From: Aphrocallistes beatrix
Taxonomy: Eukaryota > Porifera > Hexactinellida > Sceptrulophora > Aphrocallistidae
DNA: 64,000 bases
Assembly (NCBI GenBank): GCA_963281255.1
Contig: OY725495.1
Span: 1,860,001 to 1,924,000 of the forward strand
Reading direction: 5' to 3'
Each line of letters starts with the position of its first letter. Positions within the stretch are counted from its first letter, which is position 1. Shown here in pieces: positions 55,835-64,000 of this stretch. The position numbers and the translations under genes were made by a program. The notes under the pieces are model-generated. The model worked only from the letters and a program-made list of their open reading frames with translations. It was not told where the DNA came from and did not search any database.

Positions 55835-56602
55835 TTATTTTAAATTTAAATCTGATACAGGCTCATAGTGATCGCCTGTATGTCTTATATATAATGATCC
55901 GGCCTCATTAGTAGTTGGTAATGTCATTACCTTTTCTAAACTTGGACCATTACCTGAAAAGACCATCCATTTATTCCCCATATCACTAGTGAATACCCAA
56001 ATATCTGTCTTAAATAATATTGCAACAGCAAATAGTTCTAAATCTGTACCACATATCTTATTTACCTGCATTTTAGACTTATTAATATAGTTTTTAATAC
56101 TCCGATAATTAATGACTGTTTTCGGAAATTTACATCCGATGAATTTCTCACAAACGTGAGCTAACCTGCCTATCTTGTTATTTGTTATAAGCAATCTCAT
56201 TTCATGATAATAATCAATAGTACCAGTAATTAACTGAGAGAGAGATGAAAATAAACAATTCCCATCCTTTGGTACTTGGTAAGTGGATATAGGAACTAAT
56301 TCATTCAATTTAAATATCTTGTTGTTACTGTTTTCATATGTAGTAGTTATTGATTTCACAAAGTTAAACCCAAATTCCTTTCATATATTAGTTTTACCAA
56401 GACTTGACAATGGTTTGAATGGTGGTAATAAGAAGTCTAAATTACCGACTGCTAAAACATCTAAGTCAGTGAGTATTTCAATATCAGCTTGAGGAAGAAC
56501 TACTTGTGTCTTAAGAGATTCATCAATTTTAGCTTTCTTAACCCCTGAATTCACTATATAGATGATGCCTCTTCTTTTTATTTGGAGCAGAAAATAAACC
56601 AA
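55835..56602 (-). pseudogene. OTU cysteine protease domain, C-terminus of transposon protein
   Basis: The OTU (ovarian tumour) fold is recognisable by KDGNCLFSSLSQLITG, with the catalytic cysteine in the DGNC box, by a middle segment ICGTDLELFAVAILFKTDIW, and by SLYIRHTGDHYEPV with the catalytic histidine. OTU enzymes cleave ubiquitin from substrates. The 174-residue frame is intact and all key residues are present. Upstream, in the same frame, 56381-56602 encodes IEILTDLDVLAVGNLDFLLP and is separated only by one TGA, so the OTU is probably the C-terminal domain of a larger polyprotein rather than a free gene. A recent nonsense change or a hidden intron would explain the TGA. The role of such OTU domains in transposons is unknown. 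Confidence 0.8.
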
Positions 56603-56654
56603 CCTTAAAACTATCGGATACTTTTTCTATTTTTTTACTAGGAACTGATTTAAT

Positions 56655-59600
56655 TTAACTCCGCCTAAGTTTTTTTCTTTTCCCCCATTCTTCCTTACAT
56701 TCCTCCTCGTTAATTACTTCATACTGCCTCTTTTTAGACTTGAACACCTTATGTGCCAAGGGCTGAAATGCAAATTTAAAAGTTGCTAATCTATCATCAA
56801 TATGAGTAAATATCGTACGAATAAAGTCTCCAGCTTTAATATTAGTTTCAGATTTGAAAATGGAATATTTTACAATTCTAAACCAATTTTCAATAATGGC
56901 GTTACTATCAGTTGTGCTATCATTAATCTTGCTTAAAATGATTCCTGTCCAAAAGGGAAGCAAAGGAAAATGATAAGTCATTAAATAGTTAAATAATTTC
57001 TGGATAATAAAATGCATTTTTATTCTTTTTAATAATTTTTTTTCCTTTTGAGGTGCTAACTTAATCATATTTCGGCATGTATTAAAAATATTATCAAAAT
57101 ATCTTCCAAAAGGCGTTTTTTTCTTCTATGTTTCACAAATTTCCCTCGTTATCGATTCTTCATCAAGTGTTTCGGGATGGAAACTGTCTATTTTCATCTC
57201 TCCCTTTATTAACCCCTCTTAAATAACTAGACCATCTCCTACATAAGAAGAACTGACTTCGCTGTATAATAAATAACAAAGAGACTCAAAAACAAGTTTT
57301 ATTTCCTCCATAGTATTACTCTTAACCATTGTACTAATAGCATGTAATATTACTTTTTAAATTTTATTTTCTATTTTAAATTTTTTATCTATATTATAAC
57401 TTATACGATGCATAATATGTGCAGAACAAGGATGAAGGACTGCACTAAAGCTAAATTCAGGGTTGACATTATTTACTACTTCCCAACACTTATCAAGGTA
57501 GCTTAAAACATTTATTTTGTTACATGAAATGCATGCACTGTGCATCATGGCCCAACTATAATCCAATTCGATTTGATCGATCTTTATTTCTCTATTCATT
57601 ATTAATTAACACCCATGTATTTAAAAAATGAGTAATTTCAGCTGCACCATGATCACTACTGATCATTTCAGCTATATGTACAGGACTAGTACGGTATTCG
57701 GGATGCTGCAATGTTAGCGGATAGTAAAATATTCTCTATTCGAACAAAATGGTGGTTTAAATATTTAAAGATCCAGTCGCATCCAAATTCAGAACAATTT
57801 TTTTTTTTCTAAAAGCTTTAAAACATCTTTCTGTTTTTGTGAATATAAATGAATGACATATGATTCTTGTGCGATATATTGTATATATCCAGGGATCAAA
57901 CCTTCAGGTAGGAGTAAGTGGAAAATTTTTGGGTGGCAATAATATCTAGCATATCATTGTTTGAAAATCTAGTTTTTGACTTAAATTCTGAGTTAATTTG
58001 ACGTAAACAATTTTGTGATTTTAGATTATTAAAATTACCATTATTAAATTCTAAAAAATTATCTACACTATTAAACTGCTTATGAAAAGTATTCGTAGTA
58101 GTATTTTGCATTAAATTCCTCCATTTTTTGTCTTTCACTACCAGATAAATGACGAGCATAGTTCGTCATACCATCTGAGTGTTCTATAGAAAAAATACCT
58201 TCACACCTATAATGCACTGGTATATTGTTCGTACTATCATAATCTAGTGCTGTAACATCATCTTCAATTGTGAAATAAAAACTGTAACAACTAGATAATT
58301 TACAAACTGCAGAGGCTTGAAAAAATGAAGATTTTACTTTTCGACTAGAATTTTTCTTAATCCAATAATTTTTAAACTTAAGTACACAAAAAGAATTTAC
58401 CATGGAAAATTTATTTGCAATTAAATTAGTCCAGTTTCTGTTAAATCGACCTCTACCTTCGACATCTGTATAGTAAATGCTGTTCCATTCTCCATTATCA
58501 AGATAAAATTCACCAGTAAATTGGTCATGGCTGTCAATAGATCTTATTTATTCCTGCAAAGATATTGAATCGTTGCAGCAATCAATAAGATCTATTTCAA
58601 ATTCTTCATTTCCCAATAAGGGGATAGGCACATTATGAGGACAAGAAACATCTAAAAACAAATATTTATTCTCTAATTTTACTTAACATTCGGTATATAG
58701 AGATCTCAAAACCTCAACACCATGATTATGAAATTCTTTTCTTAATTTTTGTATCCAAGTAACGAATTCTGAAAAAATGTCACTGCACAACAAAACGTAA
58801 TTTTCATCAAAAATTATCTATTAATCTACACCTTAACTCATTGTTTAACTGTAATGTAGATGCGATCCACATTATCACTAAATCTTTTTAATATTTTAGA
58901 TGTGAAGTCCTCACAACAAAGAACTAGTTTTATATGAGTAAATTGAACAAACCCTGGAATAATATCTAGTAGTTCATTACAACCATGGAAAATGCAACCT
59001 TCAACCCACAGTTTAGTTTTACAATTAATAAAAACGTGGTATAATGGCTTTTCCATGCTATATTCAGAATCAAAATCAAAACCCTGAAATTTCTCTTTTA
59101 ATTCAGTATATACATCCAATTCAGATGCAACAGAGGAGTAAACAATGAACATATTATCATCGTTTAAATCGTTCTCGATCGACTCCCTAACTAATTCACT
59201 AGAAAATAACTTTGCTGTCGAATCATCTCTTGGATCCTAACACAAATATCCCTCAGGACGATTGAGGATAATAGAGAAGTTCTCATTTCATTAGAAAGCA
59301 AATCCACACGAATACATACCTCAAGTATTTCATCATTTAATTCTTTGGAGATATCATTATACTTTGTAGGGGAGAGGTTTCGCTCCAAAATTCCCCGAAT
59401 ATTATGCGAGTTATTTTTCCACTTGAGATAAAGTTTGTCTCAAACCTTGTCTGTTCCGACCATAAATTGATTTGGACAGTTCACTCCATAATGAGTCTCC
59501 ACGGAAAGCTAATTTCTTTTGTAGCGCATCAAAAGTAGATGATTTTTCAGTCAAGACACTGACAAGCTTGGAAAGATCTTTAGGGAGATCTAAAACATTT

Positions 59601-59660
59601 TCAGATCAAAAATTATCTAAAGTCTCCAAAACAGTCCATCTTTCACTTACTTTTGTATGA
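56655..59660 (-). pseudogene. DDE-type transposase relic of the long-TIR transposon
   Basis: Minus-strand pieces in order: KTVSERWTVLETL-like and YGRNRQGLRQTL (59660-59400), an unrecognised piece LWVEGCIFHGCNELLDIIPG (58838-59152), WIKKNSSRKVKSSFFQASAV with CKLSSC and ARHLSGSERQ (58080-58403), IELDYSWAMMHSACISCN with a probable catalytic aspartate and LHPCSAHIMHRI with a CxxH motif (57357-57599), then FWTGIILSKIN and TDSNAIIENWFRIVKYSIFK with a probable catalytic glutamate (56655-57068). D, CxxH and E in this order mark the MULE/KDZ/P/hAT group of RNase H-fold transposases. Most junctions are out of frame, so the gene is dead, unless introns hide some joints. Confidence 0.7.
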
Positions 59661-59828
59661 ATGTTTCATAAATTTGTTAAGTGGTGATGTGATGATAATG
59701 ATATAAAATATCAAAAAAAGCAAAACTATTTCAGATGTTAGTAAAAGGTCAATATAATAAATAAGATTTGTTCGTAAATATGAGCGATTTCTCAAAGTTT
59801 CGAAATGAGTGCATTATATACCTACGTG

Positions 59829-60245
59829 CCGTATTTCCCTGAATAAGCGCCGGGCTTGAATGAGCTCCGGTTTGAATAAGCGCCGGCTCTAAAGGGTGAG
59901 CGAAATAAATAAGCGCCGGGGCTTGAATAAGCGCCGGGGCTCGAATAAGCGCCGGGGCATTTTAGTTCTCTGAACATCATATCAAACTAGTATTTCCAGT
60001 AGTGGCATAGATACAAGTGCTTTTTGAAACATTACATTATCCTTTTTTAATAGAACTAACATTCTCAGTTGTGGCAAAAATAAAAGTGCCAGTCAATGTA
60101 GTGAACAAAAAAAAGACCGCCAGGTCAAAATAGCAATAAAAAAATAAGCGCCGGGGCTTGAATAAGCGCCGGTTTAAATAGTCGCCGGGTCTAAAGGGTG
60201 AACGAAATAAATATGCGCCCGGGCGCTTACTCGAAGCAATACGGT
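59829..60245. repeat. GAATAAGCGCCGG repeat (family G) in the long-TIR transposon
   Basis: GCCGTATTTCCCTGAATAAG and the complement of CGAAGCAATACGGTAA form ends. Near both ends GCGCCGGGGCTTGAATAA recurs in tandem (three or more full and partial units left, two right), and CTAAAGGGTGA(G/A)CGAAATAAAT occurs in both arms. Related to 42191-42470. Confidence 0.6.
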
Positions 60246-60321
60246 AATTCTGCAGTGTAAAACATCGATGTTGTAATCAGGAGTCAGGACCACCTCAAGT
60301 ATTCTAATTATAAGATTAAAA

Positions 60322-61178
60322 GTTAAGTAACATTATTGGAACTATAACTTCAAGCAAGAAAGACAGTCATTGTATCACTTTAGCTAATAGTCTTATCTTC
60401 ATACAATCACTTCTCTGTATACAGTATAGTGTTGCTGTAATACAATTTCCTATTGGGGAAGATGCTCAATTATGGATGGATTAAAAATGGATTATTTCAA
60501 AAAATCGATTAGCAGCCCTATGTTTCTATCATTAAAAATAAGATATAAGGTAATAAAAAATACATTAATGGAGTACCAACCCTGAAAGCTAGATAAAAAT
60601 GTAGGAAAAGTCGCCAGAAGTCAGCATTCAAAATTTCGGATTTTAGTGAACTTTGATGAGGTAGTCCTAAGAAACTAATGAATTTAGACGATTCAAATCA
60701 CGTCTCATAAAACGTCTGTGTCTATTCTATCAAATAATAATACATCCAGCTGAATTACATCTTGAATAGATTGAAAAATCAAAGCTTAAAGCATGCTCAC
60801 TCTGGTAACTATCAGGAGGGATAAACGTCCGAACTTAACTGAATGCCAACTTTGCCAACCTATAACTCCCAAGAAATTTGGAATTTTCTTATGAAATCTA
60901 AACTGCATAAACGTCTGTTATTCAGAAATATGGATGCAAGCTCTTAAATTATAATTTTGAGAGGAACTACTAAAATTATTGGTTGAGGCTGTGCTAGGTT
61001 CGACTATAAAATTTTATCAACTAAAAGGTAAAAAAAATAGAATTTTAATACATTTTCATAAACGTCGGTTCCTCCTCTTTCCAATAACACCGAATTTATC
61101 CAAATCGGACTTTGGGAAAGTTCTCAAATTTACACTTCAAGTGTGCTCAGTCGAATGCTAAGCCAACTTTACACTCGT
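60322..61178. repeat. Right long terminal inverted repeat
   Basis: 857 bp, complement of the left arm except for the extra segment near 60403-60550 (contains GTATACAGTATAGTGTTGCT). The tip CCAACTTTACACTCGT ends at 61178. Confidence 0.9.
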
Positions 61179-61186
61179 TCAACATC

Positions 61187-61216
61187 TTAGAATGGGATCA
61201 AAAATATTAGGGAGGG

Positions 61217-61301
<85 letters not shown>

Positions 61302-62696
61302 AATCATAACAATGTTTTTATCGCGCAAATTCCATATTAATGTATTCAAGTGTGCTGTACAATTCAATAATAGTAAGTGTATGTATGCTTGTAAGTCAAT
61401 ATATGAATTGAAATTAATTTAATGATGTGTATATTAAGTATTTAATTAAGTGGCTGTGAGTGTGCGTGCGATCCGGAAAATATGAGGTCTCAAGAGTCTT
61501 TAAGCGAAGAAGTGAATATGTCTTGTTTACTCAATTTTGCTAGGGATATAGCTTTGACTAGTAAGAAGAAATCAAGCCAGAGAAAATTTAAAAGAATTAA
61601 ACTAGCATCAAATGAGATTATATACTTAATACGTATATATAATGTATAATTAGCAATGTTACAACAAGCATTATATGAAAGCCAAAAATGATGTTATGAT
61701 TGTTTATAATAGAAATAGTCAAAAGTTATTGGCAAATGAGTATTAGGTGAAATTTGTTCAATCATCTACTTGTGTGAGTTGTTAATGATTCTTATCAAAA
61801 TCACTTGAAATGTAATTTTTAATAAATGCAGTATATTAGCGTAATGAAAAATCTGTTGACATCATCTTTAAAAGGCGCCTTAACAGCTTACCCACAAATG
61901 TGATCATTTCGAGTGGTTTCAATGGATATACGATGGTTTATTACGCCGTATACCTTCCAGTATATGATTATAGGAGGTATAGTTTAGAATATAATTTAGA
62001 AACTGGCAGGACTGGTTCAAAGGCTTTCAGAGATGTCACCTATTAAATATACTTTTAGCTTATGAGTCGATAAATAATTATATATATATATATATATATA
62101 TACGTATATTGATCCGACTTGATAATATATTTGGCATTGGTGGTGCTAGCGCACCGTCACCGATAGGGCTACCTTGTGTAAATGATTTTTTTAGTACTGG
62201 CACATCAGCTTGACTGTTCAATAAAGTAAACCAATAAATTTGCTAGCTATATCGGTATACCTAAGTCTGGTCGGAACAATTAAATACAATTGATATTTTC
62301 AACGTCAAAAATGTTTCTCTATCAACTCAATGGTACTTGTATCCCCCGATCTCCTGTCGTTTCGAATGGATCAACCATTACATCCTAATCAATATTCGAC
62401 ATAGGTTCTCTATTGATAGAAGCTATGGATATTGTTTTGACTTGATTGAATTCTATTATGAAAATTATATGTTTTATGTCAATATCAAAGGAAGACAAGG
62501 AATCTTTATGGCAACCAACACATCTTTTGAATGTGATTAGGAATGGATTGCAAAACTTATACTAGTGAAATACCAGTGTGATCTTACTTGTACTCCGATG
62601 AAATTTACTAGAGTATAATTTAGTTTATAATGAAAAAATTATATGCATTTTTCATTTGTTATTAATATTATCATAAACTTTTCTTGGCTTATCTAA
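61187..62696. other. Spacer with microsatellites and a short open frame
   Basis: (ATA)n/(ATC)n occupies 61224-61302, and open frames across it are artefacts. A 55-codon frame, MRSQESLSEEVNMSCLLNFA onward, runs 61482-61649 and is basic near its end; no homology known. (TA)n at 62081-62104. The frame 62337-62540 (HRFSIDRSYGYCFDL) is unrecognised. Confidence 0.4.
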
Positions 62697-63340
62697 ATGG
62701 CAGGAATGATCCCATTGTTTTTAGCAGAAGATTTGGAAGAGTCCCTCAAGAGAGAGAGAGTGTTCAGAGATCGTAGTGATCATCTGGAATCCTAAGATGA
62801 TCTACATAGAATTGATGCAGCGTTTCCGCTTATCAAGATCAGCAATATTAAAGATTACAGAGATCATAGTTGATCATCTTAATACAACTGATAGATCTCA
62901 TGCTGCACATCCACATGTACAAGTTTGTGTTGCTCTACAATTTTTTGCACTGGTACTTTTCAGATTATTTGTGGTGCTGGAGTTCACGTGAGCCAACCCT
63001 CAGCTTGTAGGTACATTAGAGTCGTTGCACTTGGACTGCAATCGGTATTCGGTTGGAACGCATATTCGTATTTAAAAGCCTTCTGAAAATGAGGCGGATT
63101 ATTTAAACCGACATTTCTACCACTCAATAAATGTTCAAGCTATCTGTCTACCTGATGGTAGTAGATTTCCGATGTACGTATTAGCAAGATTCCCCGGTTC
63201 AGTTCATGACTCACGTATTTGGAAGCTCTCTCAGGTCGGAACATATGTGGAGAATAACTCCTTGGCTGGTGAGCATTTATTAGGCGATAGTGGGTATATG
63301 CTGAAATCCTATTTATTAACTCCACAGCCTGCGTGACTAT
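62697..63340 (+). pseudogene. PIF/Harbinger (HARBI1-like) transposase relic
   Basis: The relic opens with MAGMIPLFLAEDLEESLKRE. After a stop and a frameshift come RFRLSRSAILKITEIIVDHL and HPHVQVCVALQFFA, the N-terminal region of Harbinger transposases. INVQAICLPDGSRFPMYVLA and FPGSVHDSRIWK then carry the region around the second catalytic aspartate, followed by LLGDSGYMLKSYLLTPQPA. It stops there, so the block with the last catalytic glutamate is missing. At least two stops or shifts break it. PIF/Harbinger elements duplicate a 3-bp target, but no ends were found. Confidence 0.85.
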
Positions 63341-63454
63341 AGGCTTTTCACGGTATTTAATCATGGATTACTTCAGATCTTGTGTGCAAAATACAAACTG
63401 TATAGCATATCAATATTTTGCTGAAATTAAATATTAAATATACATGTATATGTA

Positions 63455-63502
<48 letters not shown>

Positions 63503-63720
63503 GGTGCTCCAAAAAATTCCAAAGTTTGAATCTTATAATGCACACTCTTCAAATGGTTTACCTTGATCACCAAGTGTTCACCATAAAATTTTCATGCATT
63601 TTGGAGATGGTTTAGTAGTCGCGCAAGGGATCCTCCCCCTCGTGCTAATTTATAATGGGATATGTCCGGGTTGAGGCCAGAAGTTTTAAAAAGCGAACTT
63701 CTGACATTTAAATATACTAG
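63341..63720. other. Spacer with (TA)n and a possible element end
   Basis: (TG)n(TA)n at 63450-63499 is followed by AGGGTGCTCCAAAAAATTCC, which looks like a transposon terminus next to the foldback 63721-63959. No gene. Confidence 0.4.
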
Positions 63721-63959
63721 TAGCTTGATTTTTATGATATTTGAGGGTAGTTTTATATCAGCTAATAATACATTTTAATAACCTAAAGTCTAGCGATTCC
63801 GAGATATTGGTGAAAACAGTTGGGACCATTAATAATTTCAAGTATGAAGGCTGGTCCCAACTGTTTTCACCAATATCTCGGAATCGGTAGATTTTAGGTT
63901 ATTAAAATGTATTATTAGCTGATATAAAACCACCCTCAATTATCACAAAAATCAAGCTA
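63721..63959. repeat. Foldback palindrome, 108-bp arms
   Basis: TAGCTTGATTTTTATGATAT to TTGGGACCA (63721-63828) is mirrored at 63852-63959 with a few mismatches, around a 23-bp spacer. It would form a long hairpin. No coding content. Confidence 0.88.
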
Positions 63960-64000
63960 CAGTACACCCTCGGTTATCCGAACACCTCCGTTTGTTAGCT
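63960..64000. mobile_element. pogo-like MITE, cut by the window end
   Basis: CAGTACACCCTCGGTTATCC and the next 21 bases are the exact complement of the right end of 54591-55066. TA precedes it at 63958-63959. The rest lies outside the window. Confidence 0.8.

Larger units (their letters stand above)
53227..61178 (-). mobile_element. 7.95-kb long-TIR transposon with OTU protease
   Basis: Ends ACGAGTGTTAAGTTGGCTTA (left) and its near-perfect complement (right, to 61178) are the tips of long inverted repeats, 695 bp and 857 bp. An exact 8-bp duplication TCAACATC flanks the element (53219-53226 and 61179-61186). Inside are a decayed DDE-type transposase and an OTU domain on the minus strand (55835-59660), a nested pogo-like MITE (54591-55066) and a GAATAAGCGCC repeat (59829-60245). 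Long TIRs plus 8-bp duplication fit a MULE-like or related DDE superfamily with a CxxH motif. The exact superfamily is not settled. Confidence 0.9.

Noticed and set aside
61179..61422. Open frames of poly-Met and poly-Ile
   Set aside because: Translation of (ATA)n and (ATC)n microsatellite on both strands.
1..64000. CRISPR array or bacterial operon
   Set aside because: No regularly spaced repeats with unique spacers, and splice sites and transposon types are those of an animal genome.

Overview
The window is AT-rich animal DNA from a compact-exon, transposon-loaded genome. Five + strand stretches align, in the right order, with the C-terminal HEAT region of huntingtin (HTT). Three internal exons are clear (17932-18059, 19173-19360, 40512-40843), one is good with an uncertain start (about 3286-3493), and one is weak (about 2790-3030). 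Exon phases fit together from 3493 through 40843. The two long introns, about 14.4 kb and 21.2 kb, consist largely of transposable elements. The last part of HTT was not found. The mix of mariner, Tc1, maT-like, hAT, pogo, Harbinger and TTAA-type elements suggests an arthropod. A copepod such as a salmon louse is a guess, not a demonstration.

Layout. 1-4000: MITE and pogo-like repeats and the first HTT exons. 4003-6346: a mariner with two tandem MITEs inside it. 8408-9480: a reverse transcriptase relic. 12712-13807: the first copy of a TTAA-flanked element. 14-18 kb: relics of a Tc1 transposase and an unknown protein, then an HTT exon. 19-28 kb: an HTT exon, a PIF1 helicase relic, dense MITEs, a foldback element and a roughly 150-bp tandem array. 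28.5-31.2 kb: a MITE carrying two younger insertions. 31-36 kb: a palindrome, a 0.8-kb element, a DD37E-type element and a maT-like element. 36.8-40.8 kb: a THAP-like relic, more MITEs and the last recognised HTT exon. 41-50 kb: MITEs, Tc1 and maT-like relics, and a second nearly identical 1,940-bp TTAA element that splits an older coding relic. 52.1-52.8 kb: a hAT inside a hAT. 53227-61178: a 7.95-kb transposon with roughly 0.7-0.86-kb terminal inverted repeats, an 8-bp target duplication, a decayed DDE-type transposase and a C-terminal OTU protease domain. 62.7-64 kb: a Harbinger transposase relic, a foldback and a truncated pogo-like end.

The coherent unit of most interest is the 7.95-kb long-TIR element. 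Next are the TTAA family (four copies, two almost identical and inverted to each other) and a MITE family of about 0.5-0.6 kb ending in stacked GC-rich hairpins, with about 20 copies here. No rRNA, tRNA, CRISPR or bacterial-type operon was seen. Nearly all transposase genes are visibly broken.
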